A stretch of DNA of 39,453 nt from CAYUNA01 sp047629355 (GCA_047629355.1 JBLHWU010000022.1:1-39453), one strand, 5' to 3'; shown: positions 8,168 through 17,049, counted from the first letter of the stretch. Notes: a model not told the origin generated them from the letters alone. Made by a program: numbers and translations.

Positions 8168-8323
8168 TTCTTAATTGTTTTTAAGTTTAAAAATGGTGGT
8201 TTTATAATTTAATTAAGGCTGATACTTTTTTAGTGGTCAAAGGGCAGGATATTCATCATTTTAAAAAAAAAATGCTGGACTTTCTGACTTCTGATAGTAA
8301 ATACGGTCTGACTTCTATTTTAC

Positions 8324-9427
8324 TTATTTATCTCCTGCCATTAATTGCACAAATTCATCAAAAAGGTACTCCGCATCGTGCGGTCCTGGTGATGCCTCTG
8401 GGTGATATTGCACAGAAAATGCTTTTTTACCTTTGATTTTGATACCTTCAATGGTATCGTCATTCAAGTTCCGGTGCGTAATTTCAACTTTATCTTTATT
8501 CGCCTCAATCGCTTCCGGGCTTACGCCAAAACCATGATTTTGACTGGTAATTTCGCCTTTTCCAGAAACCAAATTTAAAACGGGGTGGTTAATCCCTCTG
8601 TGTCCATTGTGCATTTTATAAGTTTCAATGCCAACAGACAAGGCCAATAATTGGTGTCCCAAACAAATACCAAAAAGCGGTTGGTCGTCTTTCAAAATTT
8701 GCTGACCCAGTTTGACTGCAAAGTCCATTGGAGCAGGATCGCCAGGACCATTTGAAAAGAAATAACCGTCTGGTTTGAATTTTTTCAATTCTTCATATGC
8801 TGTCTTCGCTGGAAAAACTTTGACGAAACAATCCCGCTGTGTGAAGTTGCGCAAGATATTCTTTTTTACACCAAAATCCATCACGGCTACCCGATACTTT
8901 GCTGTTTTTTCGTCGCCTAAGGTGTAAGGTTTTTTCGTACTTACTGTCGACGCCAATTCCAAGCCTTTCATTGGTGGCACTTTCGCGAGTTGCTGCTGCA
9001 ATTCGTGAACATCCGTATTTTCGGAAGAGATGATACAGTTCATCGCACCTTTATTTCGAATGTGTCGTACGATTTCACGCGTATCTACGTCGGAAATACC
9101 GACTAAGTTTTCTTGTTCAAAATAATCTTGGATAGATTCAGTCGCCATTTGACGCGAATAATCCCAAGTGAAATTCTTACAAATTAGTCCGTTGATTTTA
9201 ATATCATCAGACTCTGCTTCGGTACTTCTTGTTCCATAATTGCCAATATGTGCGTTGGTCATTATGATAATTTGTCCAAAATACGAAGGATCGGTAAAAA
9301 TTTCTTGATAACCGGTCATCCCAGTATTGAAACAAATTTCGCCAGTGGTTGTACCAATTTTTCCTGCACTTTTTCCATGGAAAATAGTACCATCTTCAAG
9401 TAATAAAACAGCGGGTTGCGGTTGCAT
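8324..9427 (-). CDS. carA: Carbamoyl-phosphate synthase, small (glutaminase) subunit
   Basis: A 367-residue protein that releases ammonia from glutamine for carbamoyl phosphate synthesis (pyrimidine and arginine pathways), working with CarB. The N-terminal CarA domain reads LLLEDGTIFHGKSAG, GEICFNTGMTGYQEI and TDPSYFGQII. The C-terminal class I glutamine amidotransferase has the nucleophile in GICLGHQLL (Cys near residue 254), the oxyanion region SNGPGDP, and the His-Glu pair in YHPEASPGP. carB is absent from the neighbourhood. A good -7 promoter element lies about 53 bp upstream of the ATG. Confidence 0.97.
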   Translation of the reverse strand: MQPQPAVLLLEDGTIFHGKSAGKIGTTTGEICFNTGMTGYQEIFTDPSYFGQIIIMTNAHIGNYGTRSTEAESDDIKINGLICKNFTWDYSRQMATESIQDYFEQENLVGISDVDTREIVRHIRNKGAMNCIISSENTDVHELQQQLAKVPPMKGLELASTVSTKKPYTLGDEKTAKYRVAVMDFGVKKNILRNFTQRDCFVKVFPAKTAYEELKKFKPDGYFFSNGPGDPAPMDFAVKLGQQILKDDQPLFGICLGHQLLALSVGIETYKMHNGHRGINHPVLNLVSGKGEITSQNHGFGVSPEAIEANKDKVEITHRNLNDDTIEGIKIKGKKAFSVQYHPEASPGPHDAEYLFDEFVQLMAGDK

Positions 9428-9593
9428 AAAATTATTTTAAAAGAGGATTGTGATTGACAGAAAATTTCAAAAATCGGGGCAAAGATAAAAGGTTTGAGGA
9501 CTTATTTTAATGGAGACGGTGGCTATTTTAAGTTAAATTGTAAAAACCATTTTTTTATCAAATGAATTCGCTTAATTTTAGCCAAAATTTTTA
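9428..9593. other. carA upstream region
   Basis: AT-rich, no gene seen. It holds the carA promoter candidate at 9480-9487; the left flank of the following inverted-repeat element begins at 9594. Confidence 0.4.
9480..9487 (-). promoter_or_regulatory. carA promoter, -7 element TATCTTTG
   Basis: On the minus strand TATCTTTG matches the Bacteroidota TAnnTTTG -7 box exactly and lies 52 bp upstream of the carA ATG. At the -33 distance the strand reads TTAAAA rather than TTTG, so the upstream box is weak. Confidence 0.55.
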
Positions 9594-9852
9594 AAAGAAA
9601 TCTTTTAGTGAAACGAATTTAATAAATTGAGCCATAATGCGCCGCAATTTTTTTTGTAAAAAGTTTAAAAAATCAGTGCATAGCTCCTTTACGGGCTTAT
9701 TTTTTAAGGTTTTAGAAGGAAAAAGGATAAGTAAGTACCTGGATATAAATAATCGAACATATAAAAAGATACTTTTTATATGTTCGATTAATTACGTCCA
9801 GGTACTTATAATGGCTCAATTTATTGAATACGTTTCACTACAAGACTTCTTT
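9594..9852. repeat. Nested inverted-repeat element with decayed insertion-sequence interior
   Basis: Outer inverted repeats (9594 to about 9639, and about 9807-9852) pair with five or six mismatches and include TAGTGAAACG and AATAAATTGAGCCAT. An inner inverted repeat (AAGTACCTGGA at about 9732, complement ending about 9807) forms a second, nearly perfect ~36-bp hairpin. Between the left arms is a ~90-bp segment whose codons read KKFKKSVHSSFTG...KVLEGKRISKYL; similar codons occur at 3939, 19471 and 37599. The inner-arm sequence recurs with one mismatch at 34690. I infer an insertion-sequence remnant whose transposase was lost. The 76-codon frame across it is not considered a gene. Confidence 0.7.
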
Positions 9853-9919
9853 CCTACTAAATTCTAACACTTGTGTTACCGTGTGCCTTGCGCCGTGAGC
9901 CGTCAACCGTTTTTAAATT

Positions 9920-11305
9920 ATGTTTTCAGCAACAACCTATACCAATCGTAGAAACCAATTAAAAAAAAATATTTCCAATGGTCTTATTCTACTTTTTGGA
10001 AATAATGACCTCGGCATGAATTGCATCGCCAATACTTATCATTTTCGACAAGACAGTAATTTTTTATACTTTTTTGGCATCAATCAAGCAGGATTATCGG
10101 CGGTGATTGATGTAGATTCTGGTGAAGATATTTTGTTTGGAAATGACCGAACGATTGACGATGTGGTATGGGAAGGTTCACAGCCGACGATGAGAGAATT
10201 GGCAGATAGAGTAGGGGCGAAAACGACAAAGCCATTTGCTGATTTGAATGAAATGATTAAAAAAGCAGTAGCTGAAGGTCGTGATGTACATTTTCTGCCA
10301 CCCTATCGTTTTGAAAATAAATTGAGATTACAAGATTGGTTAAATATCCCTGCGACGGAACAAAAATCGAAGGCGTCCAAAGCCTTGATTCATGCCTTGA
10401 TTAATCAGCGTTCGTACAAATCTGCGGAAGAAATCGTTGAAATGGAAAAAGCCGTCAACATCTCGCGAGCGATGCACCATGCGGTAATGCGCGGCGCGAA
10501 AGCAGGAAAGAAAGAGGCGGAATTGGCAGGTTTGGCACAAGCAATTGCAGTGAGTACAGAGGGGAACTTGGCGTATCCAGTTATTTTGTCAAAAGATGGG
10601 CAGACCTTGCACAATCATCACCACAGCAATATTTTGCAGAATGGTGATTTAGTTTTAGGGGATTTTGGTGGAGAAACGAAATCTTGTTATGCGGGGGATA
10701 TTACGCGGACATTTCCAGTGAGCAAAGTTTTTACTTCTAAACAAAGAGATATATATAATATAGTGTTGAAAGCGGAAGAAGATTCGATTGCCGCATTGAA
10801 ACCTGGTGTACCGTATCAGCAAATTCACCTCGGCGCGGCAAAAATTATCGCGAATGGTCTGAAAGACCTCGGCTTGATGAAAGGTGACGTCGATGCTGCG
10901 GTTGAACAGGGTGCACATGCTTTATTTTTTCCACATGGTTTAGGTCACATGATTGGTTTGGATGTGCATGATATGGAAGATTTGGGCGAAGACTTTGTGG
11001 GCTATTCTGATACAATTAAGCGAAGTGAGTTATTTGGAACGGCATATTTGCGATTGGGACGAGAATTGGAAGCGGGCTTCGTTTTGACAGTTGAACCAGG
11101 GATTTATTTTATTCCAGAATTGATTGCTGCTTGGCAAGCAGATAAGAAATTTTCTGAATTTATCAATTACGATAAAGTGAATGCTTATCGTGGTTTTGGT
11201 GGTATTCGGATTGAGGATAATATATTGGTGACGGATACGGGGCATCGCGTTTTGGGCGAGCGAATTGCGAAAACAGTGGAGGAAGTGGAGGCTCTTCGGG
11301 AATGA
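9920..11305 (+). CDS. pepP: Xaa-Pro aminopeptidase (M24B family)
   Basis: A 461-residue aminopeptidase P type enzyme that removes N-terminal residues preceding proline. The N-terminal AMP_N domain starts MFSATTYTNRRNQLKKNI and contains FRQDSNFLYFFGINQ. The C-terminal pita-bread domain carries the five metal ligands: Asp in LGDFGGETKSCYAGD, the second Asp in GDITRTFPV, His in FPHGLGHMIGLDVHD, Glu in VEPGIYFIPEL and Glu in GGIRIEDNILVT. Cytoplasmic, no signal peptide. It is monocistronic, facing the def gene; an inverted repeat lies directly at its stop codon. Gene symbol follows family usage, orthology is inferred. Confidence 0.95.
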   Translation: MFSATTYTNRRNQLKKNISNGLILLFGNNDLGMNCIANTYHFRQDSNFLYFFGINQAGLSAVIDVDSGEDILFGNDRTIDDVVWEGSQPTMRELADRVGAKTTKPFADLNEMIKKAVAEGRDVHFLPPYRFENKLRLQDWLNIPATEQKSKASKALIHALINQRSYKSAEEIVEMEKAVNISRAMHHAVMRGAKAGKKEAELAGLAQAIAVSTEGNLAYPVILSKDGQTLHNHHHSNILQNGDLVLGDFGGETKSCYAGDITRTFPVSKVFTSKQRDIYNIVLKAEEDSIAALKPGVPYQQIHLGAAKIIANGLKDLGLMKGDVDAAVEQGAHALFFPHGLGHMIGLDVHDMEDLGEDFVGYSDTIKRSELFGTAYLRLGRELEAGFVLTVEPGIYFIPELIAAWQADKKFSEFINYDKVNAYRGFGGIRIEDNILVTDTGHRVLGERIAKTVEEVEALRE

Positions 11306-11377
11306 TGAATGATAAATGATAAATGATGAATTTCACTCATGGTTAGATTCATCATTTATCATTCAACATTTATCATT
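11301..11377. repeat. Inverted ATGATAAATGATGAAT-type repeat between convergent genes
   Basis: Short units of the ATGATAAATGATGAA kind (11301-11331) are repeated in inverse orientation at 11347-11377, forming a long AT-rich hairpin between pepP and def. It overlaps both stop codons and probably serves as a two-way terminator. Confidence 0.7.
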
Positions 11378-11927
11378 GTTTAAATTTCATCTTATAATCA
11401 GCCTGAATCTTCCCTGATTTAATCCTTTCTAATTTCCGTTTCAGCATTTTCCGTCGCAACGGCTTCAACTTCTCCGTAAAAAGAACACCTTCAATGTGGT
11501 CATACTCATGCTGAATAACTCGAGCATTCACACCATCAAAAACCTTGGTGTATTCCACAAAATTTTCATCTTGGTATCGAATTTTGATTTGTGCATTTCG
11601 ACTCACTTCGCCGCGAATATCTGGAATACTCAAACAGCCTTCTTCGTAAGGCCACGGCTTGCCGCTTTCTTCTAAAATTTGGGCATTGATGAAAACTTGT
11701 CGAATGCCTTCTTCGGCATCATTTTCTTCCAAAGCTTTGGTAGAATCGACTAAAAACAAGCGGATAGCGCGCCCAATTTGAGGAGCAGCTAAGCCGACGC
11801 CTTCTGCATTTTCCATCGTTTGCCACATATCCGCAAGGAGTTTCTCTAACTCCGGATAGTCTTTGTCAATCTCTTCGCCGACTTTCTTTAAAACAGGTTG
11901 CCCGTAGGCAAAAATTGGTAAAATCAT
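11373..11927 (-). CDS. def: Peptide deformylase
   Basis: A 184-residue metalloenzyme that removes the formyl group from the N-terminal methionine of new proteins. All three family motifs are present: GVGLAAPQIG (motif 1), EGCLSIP (motif 2, with the metal-binding Cys) and QHEYDHIEG (motif 3, HExxH). Starts MILPIFAYGQPVLKK, the normal beginning. The C-terminal LRRKMLKRKLERIKSGKIQADYKMKFKQ is a basic helical extension common in the phylum. Its own 210-bp upstream region contains two inverted repeats. Confidence 0.97.
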   Translation of the reverse strand: MILPIFAYGQPVLKKVGEEIDKDYPELEKLLADMWQTMENAEGVGLAAPQIGRAIRLFLVDSTKALEENDAEEGIRQVFINAQILEESGKPWPYEEGCLSIPDIRGEVSRNAQIKIRYQDENFVEYTKVFDGVNARVIQHEYDHIEGVLFTEKLKPLRRKMLKRKLERIKSGKIQADYKMKFKQ

Positions 11928-11990
11928 TTTGTAATAATATCGTTAATCGTAATTGTTATTGAGTCTGTTTTTGGGTATTTATATATTTAA

Positions 11991-12112
11991 AGTAAGCGTT
12001 ATTTCAAAAGTAACGCTTACTAGACTTTATGAATGGCGACTCTGGATAATTCGCAAACTATTGATTATCAATTATTTGTAATTCTAAAAAAGCTACTCAT
12101 TCATAAAGTCTA
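11991..12112. repeat. Adjacent inverted repeats upstream of def
   Basis: An 11-bp perfect hairpin AGTAAGCGTTA (11991-12001 with 12011-12021) touches a 15-bp perfect inverted repeat TAGACTTTATGAATG (12021-12035 with 12098-12112). They occupy the gap between the 3' end of the LamG gene and def, and could terminate the former or fold in the leader of the latter. Confidence 0.75.
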
Positions 12113-12139
12113 ATTTAAATCAAACTTCAAAAAATAAAT

Positions 12140-13396
12140 TTATCGCATAACTGTCACTGTCCCCGTTCGCACCAAATCCTCCGTTTTGCAACGATAGGCA
12201 ATTTTGTAGACAAACGTATTGGAATTCACGCGACTGCTTTGATATAAACCATCCCACTGAACATTTGTTTGGTCAGTTGCAAAAACAATATTGCCCCAGC
12301 GGTCAAAAATTTCAAAAGAATATAACTCGGTCATCACAACTGCGTTGCTAATGCCAAAGACATCATTGAGGTCGTCGCCATTTGGTGTAAAAGCGGTTGG
12401 TAAAAACAATTCAGTACAGTCTAAATCATTCGGGTCAATAACCGTAATTAGCAGAGAGTCTTCGGTAGAACAAAAGGCATCTGAAAAAGTCGCATAATAT
12501 ACGGTAGTCATTGCTGGCGAAAGAATTGGATTGGTATCGTCTTCCTGACCAGAAGGAATGCCTGTTGTTGGCGTCCAATCTATATCTACGTCGGGACATT
12601 TGGAGGTGATGAAACCTTCTACTGAACCGCCTAAAAAGATAGTAGTGTCTTTAACGCCTAAGGAAAATTTACCATTGCCAATTTTTTCTGGCGCAAGATA
12701 TGCGGCACGGACTTGGTCGGCAGACATCGCGTTTTGGAAAAAATCCACTTCATCTAACCAGCCATCAAAATGGAAATCATTGGGACAATCGGATGCGCCT
12801 AATTTCAAAATATTATCATCGTCTTCTAAGTCCACACGCTCGTTGCCAGAGGCAATCTTTTGTGTTAAAAATTCACCATTGGCATAAAGTCTGGTTCTTT
12901 TATTGGCACGGGTAATGACGACATGATTCCAGCAATTATTACCTGGAATGGTATCGATTAAGGAGCCAATGTTATCACTATCTTCCACCATTGTCACATT
13001 CAAAATTTTGGAAGAAGGACGGTAACTGACGCTGAATTTATTTTCAAATTTGCAACTATCCTGATTCGCCATAATTATCATTGGAATCGGGGAATCAATG
13101 TCTCGGACTTTAAAATAAAAGCTAATCGTAAAATCCTGCTTCCGCAATAAGCCCGAAACATCACCTGATAAAATCACTTCATCGTCGCCGCCGTCAAATT
13201 CTAAAGCACGACCTTTTACACCACAATCACAAGTCGGCTCACCAATAGGAAAGGCAAAATTGCTACCTACTGAAGATGTTATAATACAGGTATCTTGCCG
13301 GTCAAAACTGAACTTGGCGCGTTCGAGTAGCGTTTGTGCTACCATTTCTGACGCAAAACCGATTAATAGCAATAGTAAAAAACTATATTTTCTCAT
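12140..13396 (-). CDS. Secreted LamG-domain protein with T9SS type B (gliding-motility) C-terminal domain
   Basis: A 418-residue exported protein. The start MRKYSFLLLLLIGFASEMVAQ (ATG at 13396) gives a normal signal peptide; the frame stays open 13 codons further upstream but that part runs into an interspersed repeat. Residues about 45-240 form a LamG/concanavalin-like domain (ALEFDGGDDEVILSGDVSG, DFTISFYFKVRD, WNHVVITRANKRTRLYANGE, LDEVDFFQNAMSADQVRAAY). A short immunoglobulin-like 'cry-for-structure' segment with SVEGFITSKCPDVDIDWTPTTG follows. The last ~85 residues (LPTAFTPNGDDLNDVFGI, FEIFDRWGNIVF, WDGLYQ, TFVYKIAY) are the CHU_C-type T9SS type B sorting signal, so the product should be secreted or surface-bound. 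Ligand unknown; carbohydrate or protein binding is possible. Confidence 0.9.
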   Translation of the reverse strand: MRKYSFLLLLLIGFASEMVAQTLLERAKFSFDRQDTCIITSSVGSNFAFPIGEPTCDCGVKGRALEFDGGDDEVILSGDVSGLLRKQDFTISFYFKVRDIDSPIPMIIMANQDSCKFENKFSVSYRPSSKILNVTMVEDSDNIGSLIDTIPGNNCWNHVVITRANKRTRLYANGEFLTQKIASGNERVDLEDDDNILKLGASDCPNDFHFDGWLDEVDFFQNAMSADQVRAAYLAPEKIGNGKFSLGVKDTTIFLGGSVEGFITSKCPDVDIDWTPTTGIPSGQEDDTNPILSPAMTTVYYATFSDAFCSTEDSLLITVIDPNDLDCTELFLPTAFTPNGDDLNDVFGISNAVVMTELYSFEIFDRWGNIVFATDQTNVQWDGLYQSSRVNSNTFVYKIAYRCKTEDLVRTGTVTVMR

Positions 13397-13412
13397 AAAA
13401 ATTGATTTTGGT

Positions 13413-13484
13413 GTACCGGCGACTTTAGTCGCCAAGCTGCTGCGTTAATTGGAAGGTAGCATGGTGACTAAAGCTGCCGCTAGA
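13413..13484. repeat. Interspersed repeat family B (GCGGCGACTTTAGTCGCC type), copy 1
   Basis: A small hairpin GGCGACTTTAGTCGCC (about 13418-13433) followed by AAGCTG and, 30 bases on, an inverted partial copy (GTGACTAAAGCTGCCGC, 13464-13480). A sister copy lies at 36531-36598. Both sit just upstream of a gene for an exported protein (LamG protein and DUF6089-type barrel). Confidence 0.85.
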
Positions 13485-13509
13485 TTAACGCCACAATAGC
13501 CGCAATATT

Positions 13510-13818
13510 TTAGCCAAATAGATTCCCTAAACCTGGAGGCATCATATCTTTCAATAAACTTTGCGTTTCTACGCCTGCTTTTTCCTCCGCTAATTCCAAG
13601 ACTCGATTAATGGCTACTAATAATAAATCTTCCAATTCTTCTTTATCCGTCAAGTCCATTTTGGTAGCGTCAATAGAAATATTGGTGATTTGTTTGTTTG
13701 CTGAGGCTTGTACTTTTATCGCGCCGTCTCCTGCTTCTACTTCTACCAAAATCGTTGCTAACTTTTCTTGCATGGCCGCTTGTTGTTCTTCCATGTTGCC
13801 CATTAAATTATCAAACAT
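13510..13818 (-). CDS. YbaB/EbfC family nucleoid-associated protein
   Basis: A 102-residue small DNA-binding protein. It starts MFDNLMGNMEEQQAAMQEKLATI, then has the family's beta-hairpin EVEAGDGAIKVQASANKQITNISID and the helical KEELEDLLLVAINRVLELAEEKA segment, ending LKDMMPPGLGNLFG, which is the typical C-terminus of the family. Length is normal. Members dimerise and coat DNA. Usually found near dnaX/recR in other phyla; here it stands between folA and the LamG gene. Its upstream region contains a repeat of family A inside the presumed leader. Confidence 0.92.
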   Translation of the reverse strand: MFDNLMGNMEEQQAAMQEKLATILVEVEAGDGAIKVQASANKQITNISIDATKMDLTDKEELEDLLLVAINRVLELAEEKAGVETQSLLKDMMPPGLGNLFG

Positions 13819-13872
13819 AACTTATTGAATTAAAAATTAAGAATGTACTTTGTCATTTTGATCCTATTTTAT

Positions 13873-13939
13873 CATTCCGAGCGAAGCCGAGGAATCTGTC
13901 GCAATGTTGCATCCAGATTCCTCCATTTCGGTCGGAATG
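13873..13939. repeat. Interspersed inverted repeat, family A (short copy)
   Basis: Arms 13873-13897 and 13915-13939 pair imperfectly around a 17-base loop (GTCGCAATGTTGCATCC). The arm core GAGGAATCT / AGATTCCTC and the loop core match the copy at 3739-3843. It lies within the presumed leader of ybaB. Confidence 0.85.
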
Positions 13940-13954
13940 ACAAATAAAAAAACG

Positions 13955-13962
13955 CAAAGGTA
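13955..13962 (-). promoter_or_regulatory. Possible ybaB promoter, -7 element TACCTTTG
   Basis: TACCTTTG on the minus strand fits TAnnTTTG and lies about 137 bp upstream of the ybaB ATG; the transcript would include the family A hairpin. No TTTG is found at the -33 position. Confidence 0.35.
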
Positions 13963-14030
13963 GGAGATTTTTTTGAGTGAACGGCGGGTTGTAGGAAACA
14001 ATTTAGACATAGAGTCATACAGCGATACTT

Positions 14031-14522
14031 CTACGTTTTCTCAAAAATTTTAAAATAGTAATCCGCAGTATTTTTCTCATCTTTTTCATGTGCTTCACAA
14101 AAGGTTTCTTTCCAATTGCTAAAATTAATTTTTGGAAAAAAAACATCGCCTTTCACTTCTAAATCTACTTCGGTTAAATACACTTTGTCCCACAATTCCG
14201 CACTTTGCTCGTAAATCATGCCACCTCCGATAATGAAAGCTTCTGTTTCGCCATTATTTTTAGCAACTTCCAACGCTTCAGCAATTGAATGAACGACTAC
14301 ACAACCCGTTGCAACAAAGAATGGATTGCGGGTTACCACAATATTCGTTCGTTTCGGCAAGGGGCGTCCGATGGATTCAAAGCAGTTTCGACCCATAATA
14401 ATATGGTGATTCAAAGTTATTTTTTTGAAATATTTTAAATCTGCTGGCAAGTACCAGGGAATATCATTGTCTTTTCCGATGACGTTATTTTTGGCAGTCG
14501 CCACGATGGTTGAAATGGTCAT
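14031..14522 (-). CDS. folA: Dihydrofolate reductase
   Basis: A 163-residue enzyme reducing dihydrofolate to tetrahydrofolate with NADPH. Recognisable by MTISTIVATAKNNVIGKDNDIPWYLPADLKYFKKITLNH (substrate and Met20-loop region with the conserved W and the D/P-rich turn), IIMGRNCFESIGRPLPKRTNIVVTRN (NADPH binding), EAFIIGGGMIYEQS and VYLTEVDLEVKGDVFFP. Normal length. It lies 57 bp downstream of the PBP2 gene on the same strand and could be transcribed with it. Confidence 0.96.
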   Translation of the reverse strand: MTISTIVATAKNNVIGKDNDIPWYLPADLKYFKKITLNHHIIMGRNCFESIGRPLPKRTNIVVTRNPFFVATGCVVVHSIAEALEVAKNNGETEAFIIGGGMIYEQSAELWDKVYLTEVDLEVKGDVFFPKINFSNWKETFCEAHEKDEKNTADYYFKIFEKT

Positions 14523-14578
14523 ATTGAATTAAAATTAAAATTAAAATGAAAAGTTACATTGATTTAAGTTTTCATTGT

Positions 14579-16453
14579 TTACGGAATTTTATCTATTAGA
14601 TTGGTTTCTAAAATCTTCTTTTCTTTATATTTACTACGTTCGCTTATCGCTTTTGTTAAATATTTTTCCATTAGCAAACCTGCGATTGGTGCGGCTGTTC
14701 GACCACCACCGCCTGCATTTTCGACATAGACGGCAATCGCAATTTGAGGATTTTCAGCGGGTGCAAACGCAATGAAAGTAGAGTGGTCAGCACCTGCATT
14801 TTGTACTGTCCCTGTTTTTCCAGCAACGGTAATATTTGGAACGGCAGCTGCCCGACCTGTTCCCGCAGTCGTCACATCAATCATTCCTTGAATGACGGTG
14901 TCAAAATGCTCGGGGTCAATATCTACCGTTTCTCTTTTTTTGAATTTGGCCAACAGTTCTGCATTGTTTTCATCATTAAATCTTTTTACCAAATGTGGCG
15001 GAAAGAAATAACCTCGATTGGCAAGAACTGTCGCCATATTGGTCATTTGTAAAGTGGACATGGTAAATTCGCCCTGACCGATGGCAAGGGAAATGATGCC
15101 TGAAAACTTCCATCCTCCCTTATGTTTTGGATATATTTCATCGTAATAAGCTACGGTTGGGACATTTCCCGATTTTTCACCGGGAAGGTCAATACCGAGT
15201 TTTCGACCCATTCCAAATTTTCCAACAAAATGTCGTAAAGTATCTAAACCGACTTCGGGCGCATAAAAGCTTTCAATTTCCATGACCGCCCGAAAGGTGC
15301 GACAGAAATAATTGTTACAAGAAAATTGGATGGCTTTCCTTAAGTTATTGGTCGCCGGATGATACCGACAGCCTACTCGCAAATCATTGTATTGATAATA
15401 CCCAGGACAAGGCATTGGTTGGTTGGCAGTAATCACGCCCAATTGTAAGCCTATCAAACCCATCACCGTTTTGTATGTAGAACCCGGTGGATAAACGGCT
15501 TGCAATGCTCTATTAAATAAAGGTTTGAGCGAATCGTTTTGTAATTTATGATACTCTCTTCCTCTTGATCGATTGATGGTAATGCGGTTAGGGTCATAGT
15601 TTGGTGCGCTTGACATGGCCAAAATTTCGCCTGTCTTTGGTTCGATTACGACGACTGCACCCACCTTATTCTTCATTAATTCCTCTGCGTAGGTCTGCAA
15701 GTCGATGTCTAAGGTTGTAACTAAATCTTTCCCAGATTTTGGAGGAACATCTTGCTCGCCATCTTTATATTCTCCAATATTTTGACCTCGATTATTTTTT
15801 AAAATAAATCGCTGGCCTTTTTCACCCCGCAATTCCGCTTCGTATGCTTTTTCCAAACCAGAAATACCCAAATAATCACCAGAAACGTATGGATTATTTT
15901 CTGTTCTTAATTCTCGTTGATTTACTTCTCGCATATAGCCCAAAACGTGCGCCGCATTCCGATAAGGATAACCCCGAACGTTTCGCAATTGTACGTCAAA
16001 TCCAGGAAATTCGTACATGCTTTCTTGAAAACGTGCGTGCATTTCCGAAGAAATTTTAGTCAAAAAAGTAAATGGTTTGTACTTGCTGAAACGATAATTT
16101 CGTCTAAAATCTTTGTTTAGGGTTTCTTTAAAATAGGCTTCATCAATTCCCAGTAAACGACAAAATTTCGCCGTGTCCATTTGCGGGTCGATTTGATTGT
16201 AGGTTACATTTAAATCATAAACAGGATTATTATTAATCAATAGTTTTCCATTCCTATCTACAATCAATCCGCGCGAAGGATAGATGGTGTACTTATTAAC
16301 TGCTGTAATTTCTGCTTGTTTCGCATACTCATCACTAACGACCTGCAATTCAAAAGCCCGCCAAAGCAGAACTAAAGTCATTGCGCAAAAAATGACTTGA
16401 ATTGTCAATTTCCGTTCTTGAAAAACATCCGTTTGTGTCCGCTGAAAAGCCAT
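14579..16453 (-). CDS. mrdA: Penicillin-binding protein 2 (elongation transpeptidase)
   Basis: A 624-residue class B PBP that cross-links peptidoglycan during cell elongation. One N-terminal membrane helix (IQVIFCAMTLVLLWRAFEL), a dimerisation domain with the R-G-x-x-x-D-R-N-G signature (SRGLIVDRNGKLL), a linker with GISGLEKAYEAELRGEKG, then the transpeptidase domain: SxxK as Ser325-T-Y-Lys328 (PPGSTYKTV), SxN as S378-C-N380 and KTGT near residue 549. All catalytic motifs are intact. Third gene after mreC and mreD in the elongasome operon; the usual following rodA is not here, folA follows instead. Confidence 0.96.
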   Translation of the reverse strand: MAFQRTQTDVFQERKLTIQVIFCAMTLVLLWRAFELQVVSDEYAKQAEITAVNKYTIYPSRGLIVDRNGKLLINNNPVYDLNVTYNQIDPQMDTAKFCRLLGIDEAYFKETLNKDFRRNYRFSKYKPFTFLTKISSEMHARFQESMYEFPGFDVQLRNVRGYPYRNAAHVLGYMREVNQRELRTENNPYVSGDYLGISGLEKAYEAELRGEKGQRFILKNNRGQNIGEYKDGEQDVPPKSGKDLVTTLDIDLQTYAEELMKNKVGAVVVIEPKTGEILAMSSAPNYDPNRITINRSRGREYHKLQNDSLKPLFNRALQAVYPPGSTYKTVMGLIGLQLGVITANQPMPCPGYYQYNDLRVGCRYHPATNNLRKAIQFSCNNYFCRTFRAVMEIESFYAPEVGLDTLRHFVGKFGMGRKLGIDLPGEKSGNVPTVAYYDEIYPKHKGGWKFSGIISLAIGQGEFTMSTLQMTNMATVLANRGYFFPPHLVKRFNDENNAELLAKFKKRETVDIDPEHFDTVIQGMIDVTTAGTGRAAAVPNITVAGKTGTVQNAGADHSTFIAFAPAENPQIAIAVYVENAGGGGRTAAPIAGLLMEKYLTKAISERSKYKEKKILETNLIDKIP

Positions 16454-16527
16454 CTTTTTTTCAATTAAAAATGAAGAATTAAAAATGAAGAATTTTACGC
16501 ATCTGTTAGAACGGCATTTTTAATTAA
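16454..16527. repeat. AT-rich inverted repeat between mreD and mrdA
   Basis: Units of the type AAAAATGAAGAATT (twice) on one side and GCATTTTTAATTAATCATTCT on the other face each other. It interrupts an otherwise tightly spaced operon, like the repeat between mreB and mreC. Confidence 0.5.
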
Positions 16528-17049
16528 TCATTCTGCGTTGTTGAATAAAGTATGAATCAAAAATATTAAAAAATAAGATAAGACAAAGCTAAAAATAGTT
16601 TTTAACCAAATGTCTATCATATAATAAGGTGTAAATGCTTCGACAAAAAAATAAGTGAAGCAATGAAGCAGCATAAAAACGCCTGCATACCAAGCAAACC
16701 AAGTGCTGCCGTAGCGCATAGCTGTCGGGCTGTAGTTGGTGTTGTAACCACCACGCGGTTCGAGTTGTTTCAAAATCAAAGGACGCACGAACGCTGAAAA
16801 GGTCATAGCTGCGGCATGAACGCCCAAAGAATTGTAAAACATATCAATCGAAATGCCAATACAAAAACCCAGGAAAATCACCAAGGGTGTAGGTGTCCGC
16901 ATGGGCAATAGCAAAATAAACAACGGATAAATCAGGACGTTAAAGTAGGGAAAGCTCTCCCAACCAACGCCGATATTTCTCAAAATTAGTCCTTGTATCA
17001 AGACCAAACCGAGAAAACGCAATCCATTCTTGTAAATTAAACTATTCAT
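16528..17049 (-). CDS. mreD: Rod shape-determining membrane protein MreD
   Basis: A 173-residue polytopic membrane protein with about five hydrophobic helices (for example FLGLVLIQGLILRNIGVG, FNVLIYPLFILLLPM, PLVIFLGFCIGISIDMFYNSLGVHAAAMTFSAFVRP). The charged/polar G-x-x-x-D-x-x-x-x-x-L-G-x-H loop is typical for MreD in Bacteroidota. Its start codon directly abuts the mreC stop, a mark of translational coupling. It is part of the elongation complex with MreB, MreC and PBP2. Confidence 0.88.
   Translation of the reverse strand: MNSLIYKNGLRFLGLVLIQGLILRNIGVGWESFPYFNVLIYPLFILLLPMRTPTPLVIFLGFCIGISIDMFYNSLGVHAAAMTFSAFVRPLILKQLEPRGGYNTNYSPTAMRYGSTWFAWYAGVFMLLHCFTYFFVEAFTPYYMIDIWLKTIFSFVLSYFLIFLIHTLFNNAE

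Noticed and set aside
9637..9867. 76-codon plus-strand frame between carA and pepP
   Set aside because: It runs through an inverted-repeat element; its first part resembles other decayed relics and its second part is merely the complement of the element's arm.
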